From Ephydatia muelleri (Eukaryota; Porifera; Demospongiae; Spongillida; Spongillidae): a stretch of DNA of 64,000 nucleotides. The DNA lies in contig JABACO010000002.1 in the NCBI GenBank assembly GCA_013339895.1, positions 8,650,924-8,714,923 of the forward strand, given 5' to 3'. Positions 12,439 through 24,543 of the stretch are shown here, in pieces. Below the pieces are notes generated by a model. The model was not told the origin of the DNA. It was given only the letters and a program-made list of their open reading frames with translations, and did not search any database. Each line of letters starts with the position of its first letter. Position 1 is the stretch's first letter. The translations under genes and the position numbers were made by a program.

Positions 12439-12651
12439 TTGCATTTTTCAAACAGCATGCCCCTGAACAATTCGAAAAAGCGGCAAGAAGCAGAACCAAA
12501 AGAGCCTGTGAAACCTCATGGCAAACCTGGTGGAATTCAGCGAATGCCGCTTCATGCATATGACAAAGCTGGCAACCAGGACTTGTACAATATTCAGGAT
12601 ATCATCGCCGAACGTCAGGAAAAGGGTGTGCCTAAGTATTTGGTGCGCTAA
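12439..12651 (+). pseudogene. Chromodomain-like fragment
   Basis: An open frame with a basic, proline-rich start (KKRQEAEPKEPVKPHGKPGG) and then LYNIQDIIAERQEKGVPKYL, which matches the first two beta-strands of a chromodomain (a (Y)xVexIldkR...kgxxeYLVkW pattern). It stops right after YLVR, before the expected W-K-G-Y part, so it is truncated or spliced. Chromodomains are common in transposases and integrases. It lies 480 bp from, and opposite to, the broken piggyBac, so origin from a mobile element is likely. A host exon is possible but no good donor follows. Confidence 0.5.
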
Positions 12652-14989
12652 TCTGATCATTAGTGCCAATTTCTTTAGCCACTGCACCATCCATTAGGGT
12701 CTATAGCTATAATGGTAGGTGTTTATCATGTGTATAAGCTGTGTCATAGAAATATAGCTCAGAACTGCTTATATGGCTAACAATTTGGTCATACAAGTCA
12801 AATTGAGTTAATTTGAGTGGATTTATGAGCACACTTACGAAAACTCCTGCTTGTGAACTATTAATATCAAGCAAAGTAATGTGTTTGCACTTAATTTGCA
12901 CAGCAACTTGACCTGGGTACAGTACGTACTTTGAAAGGTAACCAGCGTGGTTTTATGAAATGCATTTATGAATTTATCTAGCAAAGGGCAATTACTACAA
13001 AGTTCATTTACTGGAGATGTTCAAAACTCATATCTAGCACTAGCTCCAGGCTCAAAGAGAATTCACCTGATAAACGTTTGTAAGAAAACATTTTACTTAT
13101 TTGTATGTTAGCAATGCAGAAAATTACTTATGTGAAGACACACTCTAAATTCACAATTCTATTAGCTGGGCTCACTTTATGCAAACTTCGAGCAGAAACA
13201 CAGCATAAAATCCCACATTAAATGAATTAAGCAGTGGTTGTTTTGAGTAACACATTTTAAATCATTGAAATCAAATTTGCCAATTTTATGCTACTATACT
13301 ACACCAGACTGCTGATTTACCCATAGCTAGTTACGCACAAAGAAATAGCTTGTAATAATATGCTACTCGTAATAGCATGCATTAACTCACTGCTGCACGC
13401 TCCTTTGACGGCGCAATCTGGCATTTTCATGCTATCGTTTTTGCTTGGTAACCTGCTTCAGTTGCAGTTTTCCTGGTAACGAGCCCGCTTGTTAGCATGC
13501 TTGGACTTGAGGTCTTCCAGGTAATGACTTGAATTTGGTCCGAAAATTTAGGTCCTGAGGTCCATTTGTTTGCTTGAAGTTTTGGTTCCCACAGGCCACA
13601 AATGGTCCCCCTCTGAAAATTTTGGTCCCATACCATTTGTATTATGTGCATACAAGACCTTACCATAAGTATTAATAGTATTTTGATGTCAAGTAGCAGC
13701 TTTACATACATCCAAATACCACACATTGGTAATAAATTCAATTTGCAATGGTCAATAAAATTGTTACATGCGCTTCATAGTTACAAGGGTTCACAAGTGT
13801 TGCATAGATAAAGAGATTCTTTTGTGTAATATTTAACTGTATATGTATTATGTGTATGTCCCACATACATGCACACTTTACTGATATGCCAGCAATGGCG
13901 TTCTAGTGTGAGTTTTTCCAAACACAACATTTTGTCATCACAATATTATACTTGGAGCAAATCTTAGCCAATATGTTACTTGCCAGAAGGACTATATCAT
14001 TGTGGCAAGCAAATTGGCAGCGACATATATTTCAACTTTTGTTGCCCACACTTTCCAATGATCCATCTTTGTTCTTTGCAAGTAGTTATCCATTTTTTTC
14101 TGATCCTTTCAAGTAACAACATAGCAAAGAAGGATTATGAGCCAGCAAGGTGGGATTATGAATGTGACTAGTCCTCTGATTTATTCACGGTCCTCTGATT
14201 TATTCACGATCCTCTCGACTCCCTGTTATTTTTTGTGCCACAGCTCTGAAAAAGCAATTTCCATCACCGCGTATGGTCCACATCAATATCTAAATAATGA
14301 ATTATGATTGCAATTCCCTGAGTCCTAAAACACCACACATTCTTTTTTGCCAATCTATGCAAACTAGCAAATACAGTACTGTGTCAATTGTGTAATTCTT
14401 GATCTCAATAACAGATCCATCAGCATTATTGTCTGCTACAGAAATGGACGGTTTCTCAAAAACACCCTCTACCTGTAATCATCCTTCTGAGTGCTGACTA
14501 GAACTTTTTGGAAAGTGTTGGAAAAAGAACTACATTGCTAATTACTTGCAAAGAGAACAATGGCATAAAATCTTCTGAAATTGTACAATTACTACTGGTT
14601 AATCAACAATTAACCAAATCATGATCAACTTCAAGTATACAACAATGTACTTACGATGTAGTGGAAAATGACCATCTGCAGTGAGATAGAGATATGTGCA
14701 CTCAAGAGTAGCATATCTGGAGAATCTGAACCATCATCTACATCTAAAGTTACTTGTGTCTGTAAATCTTTAAAATGACTACCAGATGCAATATAACTTT
14801 ATCATTATGACAACTTAAGTCATACACCCCTCATGACCTAACTTGTGAAGGGTCCCACATATCTAAAATCTGGCTTCCATCCTTTTGTCTTTTTAAGATG
14901 AATATCTTCTTCAAAACAAGATGCCTTGACATTTTTGTTGTCATACTGCTTCTTTTACTTATTTGGACCAACTTTGATGTTCATTGCTA
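12652..14989 (+). other. Intron sequence, nothing recognised
   Basis: AT-rich intron continuing. The direct duplicate gtcctctgatttattcacg (twice at about 14172-14207) is the only small repeat I note. Confidence 0.5.
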
Positions 14990-16036
14990 CTTGATGTAAT
15001 GTATTAATATGCTCCTTCAATTTTGCTCCATGATCTGACTCTTGCATTTCGCTTGTAGAGGTCCTCTCTCGATTGACTCAGATTGCATATCAATATCATT
15101 TGGAAAATTTGGCTGTCACCCAAACATAACAAAGAAAGGAGTATGCTTTGTTGCCTCTTGCCTTGATGTATTACAGGCAAACACACATGAATCAATGTAA
15201 TAACTCCATTGTTTCTTTTTTGATGAACCATGTTTAGCCAACATGATTTGCAATAGCATTCATCAAGACAGTTTGAACTACAAATTAAAGTTTGACACAT
15301 GCTCAAATTTTTTCAACAAGCATGTACTAATCCCCCCATGATAAAAAATACTTGTATATATCTCCAGAACCATTTAGAAGCTGGCACTTTCCGTTTTCAA
15401 ACTCAAGTCACACAACAATTTCTTTAGTAAAATATCTCCTGGGAATTGCTTCCCTACCACACGCTTCAGTACAAGTGATGTTTGATAAGTAGCCTGGTTC
15501 ATGTACTTTATAGCATTGGCATGAACACAATAAGTAACACCCATCAAAATTATATCTAGTGCCATCTTTTAACAGTTAGATCACAATAGTGTATCACAAA
15601 TTGTTAAGCACATAGATGCTATAACTTTTCATGCATGCATATCATCTAATGCTAAAGAGCACATACAAATAGCCTACAGGAAAACAAAATAAACTTGAGA
15701 TATCATTTTAATGCATTTTCACTCTTGAGTACCAACCTGGGGATGATAGGATATGATGAACCATCTATTTATCCTTAGTCTTTTGTACATCTCATCATTC
15801 AGTTTTTTCTCTACCATTGTCTGACACCACAACACACGGAAGACCTATGCGCATGAAAATCTGAAATCTATGCAATGGTGCAAGTTTAATGTCAATTTAC
15901 ATTATGTAACTAGCCTTAAAAACTGTGCAGTTGAAACTGTGACATTGTTGTTGTTGATAGTTGGAATGGCCTCTACCCATTTAGTGAAGTAGTCACTAAC
16001 AGTTAAGATTTATATTTTATATTTTTATATTTATAT
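14990..16036 (-). pseudogene. Ty3/gypsy integrase fragment
   Basis: Minus-strand translation gives an integrase core: DYFTKWVEAIPTINNNN near 15950-16010 (first catalytic aspartate region) and YIDSCVFACNTSRQEATKHT then PFFVMFG near 15110-15215, the signature just after the catalytic glutamate region of K02A2.6-like gypsy integrases. Stops and frame changes are present. Upstream it is interrupted by the foldback element at 16037-16824, beyond which a short WHGMVKDIV-like block may continue it. It lies antisense in an intron of the kinase gene and is non-functional. Confidence 0.75.
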
Positions 16037-16824
16037 GGAACGTTCTATACGAAAATGGGTCTTGTGGATTTCATTTTATAACATAAAATTTAAATCGATA
16101 TATCTTCCGAAATATTAACGCTATCGGGTTCCTATTTTTAACACAACATGCCACACCATTTTATATGTGAAAATCCATTTTGGTGTCTTACACATGCGGG
16201 ATACCGACGTTTCGAGGTCCGATACCCCGTAGGGTTCACAACGGCCACATCTTCAAGTAGGAGTGTCCAAATCGGTTCAAAATAGGTACCTATGTAGAAG
16301 GGTCCTACCACTATTGATTTGTTCTGTTCGTTAATTTTTGCTTTATCCGTTGTGGAGATACAAGTGTGCAAAGAAATTGCATATTTCCCGGGCGTTACGC
16401 GCCATTAACGTATTACGAGGACGTCCTCGAAGCCAGTCGTAATATGTTCATGGCGCGTAACGCCCGGGAAATATGCAATTTCTTTGCACACTTGTATCTC
16501 CACAACGGATAAAGCAAAAATTAACGAACAGAACAAATTAATAGTGGTAGGACCCGACCCTTCTACATAGGTACCTATTTTGAACCGATTTGGACACTCC
16601 TACCTGAAGATGTGGCCGTTTTGAACCCTACGGGGTATCGGACCTTGAAACGTCGATACCCCGCAAGTGTAAGACACCAAAATGGATTTTCACGTATAGT
16701 AATGGTGTGGTATGTTGTGTTAAAAATAGGAACCTGATAGCGTTAATAGTTCGGAAGATATATCGATTTAAACTTTATGTTATAAAATGAAATCCACAAG
16801 ACCCATTTTCGCATAGAACGTTCC
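16037..16824. mobile_element. Complete foldback element, GGAACGTTC class
   Basis: A 788-bp near-perfect palindrome starting GGAACGTTCTATACGAAAAT and ending in its complement (with one change, gcatagaacgttcc). Each arm is about 390 bp and the centre is gaggacgtcctc near 16420. It is flanked by ATAT-rich sequence (ttatat before, atattt after). No transposase is encoded; the open frame on its minus strand is part of the arm. The transcript would fold into a very long hairpin. Same family as 2929-3368 and 52970-53591. Confidence 0.92.
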
Positions 16825-18401
16825 ATATTTACATTTTATATGAATAAAACTGGAAAGAAGAATAATATCAACTTGAGTAACGATATCTTTGACCATCCCA
16901 TGCCACATAAAGCTCTTTAATTGTTCCGCTTTGTGCGGCAAGAACGAGGAATTTTGCACTGCTCTTTGGTGTTCAGAATGTACCGAAGTAAATCTTCTCC
17001 CTATACAACTAGATTTAGTATATATCTATGTGCCGAACGACCAATAATCGCCTGGCCCTTCTATTTTGCCTGTAAAATAGGTCTAAATCTTTCGGCACTG
17101 AAAACTTGAGGGCTTTTTTCTCGTAATCGGTCGCTTTTTCTCCTTTGAAGTTCCATCGCCATATTTGCCACTGACAAGATACTCGTACACGTCGCCAACA
17201 AGATCCTGAACGTCTGAAGATCCTTCCTTCAGCACAGCCTTCAGATAACATTTTGATTGGGCACGTGGGGTACATGCAGGCACGCGGACCGATTTTACTA
17301 GTTAAATGATGGTCCGAGACCAAAATTCTCGACGGACCAAATCTTCCGTGACAAAAATGCTTTTCTCTATTGTCTATGTATCTAACTTTTAACATTTGAT
17401 TACACTTTCGCTGACGTAAAGACATGTTCAGAAAAAAATAAATAAAAGCAAAACAAAAACAAACAGATACTTCCACTAGCACTAAATGTAATACGATACT
17501 GTAACAATGTACCACCTGCCGAGTTTCTATTTAAAGTGTGTGATGTCATAATTGCGCGGCCAATATATGGAGCCTGGTAATGAATTTTCACCTGCATTAC
17601 TTGTGATGAAGAATGTATTTCCTAACTGGATGCATGTTTTACTTGAATTCTTCAGCTATTTGTGTGGATGTATGCGTCAAGAAGTTATTCTACGTCGATA
17701 AAATATTTGTGGACTATAAAATTACGCCCACGCATGACATTTCTGATTAATAACTTCACCAGTTAAATAATGTATTTACATCTTCTGTTTATGAAAAGGC
17801 ACCTCTGGAAGTAAAATGCTACAATTTGATGTTGATCTCGTCTTTGCATGGTGTTCGTAACGCGAGTTACAGGTGATAAGACGAATGAGAACAAGGAGGA
17901 CAGAAATTGAAAGGCAGATATTAAAGTGCCGACCTGTCGCTCCACAATAAAGGCACTGTTTTAAAAAAGCGTATGTTGTATGCACATATTGGATAAATTA
18001 TATGCCAGCGGGCGTGTGGTCGCAACACTTTGTTATCGTTTTGAAACGCTCAATCGAAAACCACACCCACAGAACCAATCTCAAATAGGACCAGTATAGA
18101 TCCTGATGTATGCAGTTATCATTTGGGTTCTAAAGCATAACTCATATTTAGTAATATTGCCAGTGCATCTTAACACAATCTATCTGTTAAAGTGCAATAC
18201 ATGTAAACAGATACATGTGCATGTGATTATAATATCTCATCGTGAGGCAGTACATTATTTGCATCATTTTTCTATGGTGTATCGCAGGTAGAAGCCTGTG
18301 TGTTCCAAATTGGTGTTCTACTTTTTTTTTAAACCATTGCTTCAAAAGTTAGAGTAAAAAAAAGAAATTAAATTAATTTTCTTTATGCTTGTATTGTGTA
18401 G
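16825..18401 (+). other. Intron sequence
   Basis: Right flank of the foldback with a possible remnant of the interrupted gypsy integrase (16840-16930), then AT-rich intron ending in tgcttgtattgtgtag, the acceptor at 18401. Open frames at 17015-17515 are not recognised. Confidence 0.45.
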
Positions 18402-18542
18402 CACGTGATTAAAGAGGAACAGCTTTATGGTAAACTGGTGAATCAAACATTGGAGTTCCGTGATAAGAAAAAACAGCTGGAAGATGAGCTTTACGGCTGG
18501 CTGCAAGCAAGTAAGGAGCTGAAGATGCAACCATGTCGGAAG
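18402..18542 (+). CDS. Second coiled-coil exon of kinase gene
   Basis: 47 codons, phase 0 on both sides, with acceptor gtattgtgtag and donor GTACAT. It reads HVIKEEQLYGKLVNQTLEFR and then DKKKQLEDELYGWLQASKEL, with leucine/aromatic heptads and many charged residues, so it extends the coiled coil begun at 9055. Phase and composition fit the same gene. No homology to a named family was recognised. Confidence 0.65.
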
Positions 18543-18777
18543 GTACATGTAACAATGCATTTGTGTACTCGCATTGAAACTGCATATATTACTTTGGACT
18601 CTTTGGCAAGCATTATTCTTTGTGTTGTGCCACACAACGTGTGATACATTTACATTGAAATTAGGGCTCAATAATCTTTGCATCTGTGATAATGGATTGC
18701 TTAACACTTAACAATTGAATGCCTAAATTTGGCGTAAAAATTGAATATACGCGTAATACCGGAACACGCCATTTGGC

Positions 18778-18813
<36 letters not shown>
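18778..18813. repeat. (AC)n microsatellite
   Basis: Uninterrupted AC dinucleotide run next to the minisatellite foldback at 18836-19155. Confidence 0.95.
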
Positions 18814-18816
<3 letters not shown>

Positions 18817-18835
18817 TCAACTTATGTGTGAACAC

Positions 18836-19155
18836 AAACAAGCACCACCAGGTGCCACAGATATACACTTAGTAATACTCAACACTGATGCACACACACC
18901 AAGCAACACTGATGTACACACACCTAGCAACACTGATGCACACAAATCTAGCAACACTGATGAACATACACTGATGTACACATCCCAAGCAACAGTGTTG
19001 CTACACTGTAGGTGTGTGTACATCAGTGTTGCTAGGTGTGTGTACATCAATGTTGCTAGGTGTGTGTACATCAGTGTTGCTAGGTGTGTGTTCATCAGTG
19101 TTGCGAGGTCAGTGTACAACAGTGTTGCTTGGTGTGTGTACAACACTGTTTCAGT
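18836..19155. repeat. Minisatellite foldback, about 24-bp unit
   Basis: The left half carries direct copies of caacactgatgcacacacac or close variants. The right half carries the reverse-complement unit (gtgtacatcagtgttgctag). The symmetry centre is near 18990 (caacagtgttg). Both strands have long open frames only because the unit length is divisible by three. It lies in an intron and is not coding. Confidence 0.85.
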
Positions 19156-19291
19156 GCATAACTGCTTGAAGTTTCTTATTGTCATGTACATGCATGTATC
19201 TATTATGGTCAAGATTTCAATCACCACTATTCCTGCGTATAATTTCATTACAAATAACTTTTGGTAGCAAAAATGACAAAGATGGCTATAG

Positions 19292-19333
19292 ACTTTCGTA
19301 AGACAATTAACACAGCTGAAATTGCGGTTACAG
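19292..19333 (+). CDS. Possible small coiled-coil exon
   Basis: 14 codons, phase 0 to phase 0, reading TFVRQLTQLKLRLQ, with a strong GTATGT donor at 19334 and an AG acceptor (gatggctatag) that has a weak pyrimidine tract. Phase and leucine-rich content fit between the 18402 exon and the A1 exon. The short length makes chance agreement possible. Confidence 0.35.
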
Positions 19334-19913
19334 GTATGTCATGCAGGAAGAGTCTCTCTACACTGCCTTCTTTACACCTAGTTTCCTATAAAGTCAAACG
19401 ACCGTACATCTGGCTCACATGAATTAGCCCTTGTTCCGTTCCGAGTGCATATAGGCCTACATCTATAAAGTACGTACACTACATGGATATGGGATCAAAG
19501 CATGGTCTCATAGGAGATGATCATTTTGAGTCACCTCACAATGAAGAATTGTAGCTTGTATTACTAGTCTTTGATGAATACAACAGTGCAACAAAAAATA
19601 CATGTGAGCGGGTCACGTAGAAACGACATGTTTCCCTATTTCAATATTTCGAGAAAACGCGATTCAAAGTTTTCTGTACCAAGGTATATGGTACGTAAGT
19701 TGCTATGATGACTGAAATCATTTGAAATGGCTGGTCCTACGTATCAAGAAGCAATTTATTTGTGCGAGGCCAATTATGATTAGCCACAGGAGTAGGGTCT
19801 AGATACTATGCTCTCTGATAGGGTTCTTGGAGGATTTTTTGGGTATTTCTGGTTTATCCCATTCGTGAATGGCAAAGGAAGGGTTTCCAAGAGAAAACTG
19901 AATTCTGACTTCT

Positions 19914-19928
19914 GGGGGGGGGGGGGGG
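19914..19928. repeat. Poly-G run
   Basis: Homopolymer G run of about 15, a spot where assembly length is unreliable. Confidence 0.9.
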
Positions 19929-20157
19929 ACACATATCATTTCTACCTGACCCGCTCACACATACACTGTGTAGTACAATACTATTGTGTTCTGTTATTGT
20001 GCATGTATGAGCATGACACATAACATAAGCTGATGTAACATACAATCGTATATGCTATACTCTCCCTTCTTACTACTACTCATTGGGGATGAAGCAATAG
20101 CACTAGCGCAATAGTACTAGCATCCCCGGCCTTAGAGCAAATGACCGTTTTTACCAT

Positions 20158-20487
20158 TTAAAAGCCCCTTTGTGCAGACTCCAACTGGCAAGCCAAGGTA
20201 ACGGCATCATCTAATGGATTTTCTGTGACCTGCAATCGTTTAGCTGGCAATGTAATGAAGTATTGGTTACGAGTTAATTCTAGAGGTTCTTTCGCTTTCC
20301 ATGACAGGTAGGAGGCCCGGTCGGTGAACATGCGCAAGCTCGCTGAAAAATCAATGAGTGATTCAGTCATTTGTGCTGCGCTGTTTGGAACTTCTGCTGC
20401 AACTCCAGCTATACTCCAGGAGGTGTGTAATGTTTCAAGAGAGACTTTTTCACCGCTGAATATAGTCAACCATGCTATCGATACCAA
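20158..20487 (-). pseudogene. Retrotransposon gag-like fragment
   Basis: 109-residue minus-strand frame. FSASLRMFTDRASYLSW, ELTRNQYFITL and LDDAVTLACQLESAQRG resemble the capsid-type gag of Ty3/gypsy elements (an F.A.LR.L..RA...EL.R..F....DDAV..A..LE pattern). The frame is open but isolated, and no pol follows in the same orientation within the next kb. It is probably a relic of an LTR element in the intron. The assignment is by pattern only. Confidence 0.5.
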
Positions 20488-20900
20488 ACAAACCCATTTG
20501 ACTTAAGCTTACTATGCGAAATGGCTCGTCATCAAATGAAAAACTAGTTCCTGGCTGCCAGAACTCCTGCTTCTTTTAGATTGAGTTCGACACATGTAAT
20601 CCATATCGAGAAGACAGCCTTTTGCCCACAAACTGGGAAGGCAGCCATTGGCTGAACCTAGTGGTTCAGATCAGTCCAACGTTGTCTTTCTCACTCCATC
20701 CCATTCCTGACACCAATGTTGCACCAAGTCCAGCTGTAATGAATACTGCAGTACAATTACAAATACATGTATTGCAATGGCTTTTAAATACTACTGATTA
20801 CTATTAGTAACATGAGCATGACGTATAACATAAGCATAATGTAATACAGTCAGATATGTGCGATAAAATACTAAAACCTGAGCCAGATTTCATTAAAACC

Positions 20901-20906
20901 AATCAG

Positions 20907-20970
<64 letters not shown>
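20901..20970. repeat. (AATC)n microsatellite
   Basis: About 17 consecutive AATC/TCAA units, nearly uninterrupted. Confidence 0.95.
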
Positions 20971-21575
20971 GTCCCTAATGCACCTTAATGCTACAACAAG
21001 GCTATATATGATGCTATGATTATAAACATGCATACCATTTCATAGTTGATATGTTGTCAGAATTTAGCGATTTTTCTATTTCATTGTATCTGTAGCCACA
21101 AATATTCAACGCACTGACGAAGCAAATAAAAAGAGGGTATTCAAAAACGTTTACCAGCAGATAGGTTCAATAGAAATTTAATCATAGATTGACCAAGAAA
21201 TTGTGATTTAGAATTGTGTCTTAAGTCACAATTCTATAATGAAATTCAAACAGTTTATATAAACGGATTCCAGTGATGTGGTTGATTGTTTACATAGATC
21301 ACAACGCTACAAATGGAATGAATACACTTGAATTGAGTCATTAAACGAAGCAGCTGACAGAAAGACATGATAATGTTTGCAGTTTCTACTATTGTAGGGT
21401 ATTCAATATGTGCTTATTTATGCAGCTACTACCATTCTTTGATTTTAGACCGCACATTGCAACAATACTTCCCTAGGATGTGTCAGAACAAACCCGACAA
21501 AGGTATTTGCAAGGACTTTTGCAAATAGTGCATAATCTATTGGCATATGTAGCAGCAGCATAAGGTGAGTTTTTG

Positions 21576-23561
21576 TTATAGTGATGAAAGAGGGACAATG
21601 TCATGTGGCAATGACTCTGAGTTGCTTGTACTTGCACCAGGTATTCTGCGAATCAATAGGTCATTAGCAACACTTTCAGTGAAGTCTGAATGGCTTATTT
21701 TAGAACCTCCAGGGTGAAACTTTTTGTACAGGAGATATGCATCAGTCTCTACAATTCTAAGGATTGTTGAGATAACATGAATAGCCAGGACTGTGTTTGC
21801 CATGCTGTTTCTAATGCCACACCTCCTTGTCGCATATGATTATTTATGTCAATAATAGAAGCAGCATCGAAGTATGTTTCAACCACTTTCTTTCGCTTTA
21901 CTGTTTTATTGAAGACTTCACTTTGTCCTATCTCTTCCCCATCTTCATCAAGTACTTCCCTCCATCTGCATTTGTTAGAAGGTCATCCAGGAATAGTAGT
22001 GGAATGAGTTGACACAAAGCACTTCCTTACTTTGTCTCCCTATGCGTGTGCCATAATGTTGTGTCCATCAACAGTGGTTGTTAGAGTTATGTCATCACCA
22101 AGCTCAGCAAACTCAACTTCATGCATGTAGCCTTTGGGATAAAACTTCGTTGCTGTTTTCACCAATCCTGTAAAATGTAAGCCATGCTTTCGACATGCTA
22201 GTGCTGTAGTAACACAGGCGAATGCCGAATCAGCACTAATGGCCCTCCCACTCCCATGCCAGGGCTTGGTGAGGCGAAGTACTTGCGCAGTTCCTGCAAG
22301 CTTGTAGTCAGCAACATATTCTCTAGTACACATGATCTCCGCTCCTTCCTGTATTTCTAGTTGTAACATAACTTTTGTGTCAGCATCTACACAATTCTTT
22401 ATCAACCAACTCCCTTTGGTTTCCTGTCAATGCGTGTTACGTGGGGCATCCCGTCAGAGCAGAATCCATCTTTCCCTCGCCATGATGATACTGACTCATC
22501 AATGCATAGCTGCCATCCTGGATAAATGTTCTGCACTCGTCGCTCATTGAAACCATCGATCAAGGGCGGACTGGTGCCCATTTATCATTGCCTTTTGCTT
22601 CACTCGGAGGACAGAATGAGAGATATGGTAGCAAAACTTCAAAGCGGTTGCGTGGCAGGGAATATCTCTCACCAAATCGTGGTGCTGGGAAGAGACCATC
22701 CTCAGTGGACCGAAGGTCTCGCCTTCCTTCGACGTTCTTGTTAGGGAATAAAGGATTCCAAATACAGCCAAAATTTCCTCTTCTGTAGCCTTTGCACACC
22801 CTGCTGGTAAGGAAGCTGTTGTCCAAGTTACTATATCAGGCAACAGCTGTAAGGGAAATGAGAGTTTCCAATAATCTATCGGTGTTCGCTGTAGTTCATC
22901 TGCATCGTTTCCCCACAAGATATGTGCCCCATACTGAGGAGCGCATCTCCAGTCCTCTAAAACGCCTTCAACCACCTTCCACTTCACACCGTGGCAGGAA
23001 ACAACATCTGAAGAGGCAACATCTGAAGAGCAGTTATTTTCATTGATATCCACCTCATGTAGTGACTCGATATCATCATCATTTGTTAGCCGCCCGTCAA
23101 TATCGGAATAAGTATTGTGTGTAAAAACTGCTTCATCAAGTGAAGTAATAGTTGGTCCAGCTTCGTCATTCTCTAGCACTACTAGCTGCTTCACGCTTCG
23201 AGTGGAAAAGGGCTTCGTAGTTGCAACCTGATCAAAACAAACCACATACTTCTTGCTACGTCCGCACAGGGAAAAAACGCGTCGAATCACGTTATGATTT
23301 TCAAATGATTTTTCACTTACATTCTGTAACAGAATGTTTACATTATGTTACAGTCTGTAACATTCTGTAACAGAATGTAAGTGAAAAATCATTTGAAAAT
23401 CATAACGTGATTCGACGCGTTTTTTTACCCTGGGCCGTTCCCTGTACAACAACACCTTGGAGTTCCTTTCGGAAAAGTCTTCCGTACCGTTCCTTCGCTG
23501 GCTTATTGCCTAGAACTTTGTCTGCACTACAAACTACCCGGTCACCAACAGAAAAACCCAT
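21576..23561 (-). pseudogene. piggyBac transposase, broken
   Basis: Starts MGFSVGDRVVCSADKVL at 23561. A 155-bp hairpin (23272-23425) splits the N-terminus. Beyond it come GRSKKYVVCFDQV, an acidic stretch, EEILAVFGILYSLTRTSKEG, the first catalytic aspartate in LCIDESVSSWRGKDGF (about 22480-22530), the second in AISADSAFACVTTALACRK, then TGLVKTATKFYPKGYM. The third aspartate lies in GDKVRKCFVS (about 22020), where the preceding tryptophan codon has become TAG. A further TGA and two frameshifts follow. The C-terminal part, IDINNHMRQGG then RIVETDAYLLYKKFHPG, is present. The domain order matches DDE_Tnp_1_7 proteins. The element cannot make its own transposase. Confidence 0.88.
23272..23425. repeat. 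Near-perfect hairpin inside piggyBac coding region
   Basis: Arms of about 65-70 bp: cgcgtcgaatcacgttatga at 23278 is mirrored by tcataacgtgattcgacgcg ending at 23419, with inner repeats of attctgtaacagaatgt. Because the arms are symmetrical, the peptide MIRRVF can be read from both strands. It interrupts the transposase frame and so looks like a small foldback/MITE insertion or a palindromic duplication. Confidence 0.85.
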
Positions 23562-24543
23562 TGCTATAGTCCGAAACAGGCGGGGGCGTTCATCAATTAC
23601 TACCGCTCGCGCCGTTGCGTTTACTTAGAAAGTGTATTTTTTTACTTCTAGTTACCCGAACCACGTAGAGATCCAAGCAGTTTTGTTAGTACAGTATAAA
23701 TCTACATGCATTGGCGTTCAAGTTTATGCATACTAAGTCATAGGTACTCGTAGAAAATTGTACAAGTTGGACTGTTCAAAGCTGTTTGACTTAAGTCACA
23801 ATTTTTTTGTTACACGATAACCGTTAGAGGATTGCAATGTAAAACGTTTTTTAACTTCAAAATAACGTATTTCTAAGCAGTTTAAACGCTGTATTATGAA
23901 ACGACATGACTGTATTATCATAATATGTATTTTTAAATTAGCTAGTTGATAGAAGGCTCTTGATGTAGTACTTAGAAAAGTATTGTGACTTAAGTCACAA
24001 TGATGCGGTATTCTGCGTTTTGTACGAGATCGCATGCAGAGAAGACCTTGTATTGTAAATGTTATGGACATCTAAGTGTTCACAAAAACATATAAAGAAC
24101 ACACATGCATCCAGTGTGTGAGGTAAGTTTCAAAAAAGACCATTTTGTTGGATATAAATGTCGCATTTCTTCATTGAAATGTATTGTGACTTAAGTCACA
24201 ATTTTGTGACTTAAGTCACAATTGGTCAATCTATGATTAAGAACGTGCACACTACGAAAGGGGAGGAAATATGACACAGTAGCGCAATGAATAACTCGTC
24301 TATACATATATAATGAAAAAAATCATTGGATAGTATTCATTGTCAACTGCAAACTGTACCTAATCCTTGCATTGCTGTTTCTTTTTGTTTGTTGCTCTTA
24401 TGATACAAATATCCAACAGTATATCATTACAAATTATATTATTTGTTTATATTTTTAAATGCCTTTCCCAAAATACTGTATGTTGGTTGTCTCACAGTCA
24501 CACTTCTAACATTTCATATCCAAATTCTTTGTCTGTTCGATAG

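Larger units (their letters stand above)
21178..24240 (-). mobile_element. piggyBac-type element with TTAA duplications
   Basis: Bounded by TTAA at 21178-21181 and 24237-24240. Inside these, matching inverted ends read TCATAGATTGACCAA (21182-21196 and, reversed, 24222-24236). TTAA target duplication is the hallmark of piggyBac, and a piggyBac transposase relic lies inside in minus orientation. Subterminal regions carry a 20-bp palindrome around TGTGACTTAAGTCACA once on the left (21213) and four times on the right (23783, 23982, 24183, 24203). Total length is 3063 bp. It sits in an intron of the kinase gene. Confidence 0.85.

Noticed and set aside
18817..19267. Long open frames of 143-147 residues on both strands
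   Set aside because: Products of a 24-bp repeat whose length is divisible by three; the sequence is an inverted minisatellite.
20901..20970. CRISPR or regulatory array
   Set aside because: It is a plain tetranucleotide microsatellite in a eukaryotic intron; no spacers.
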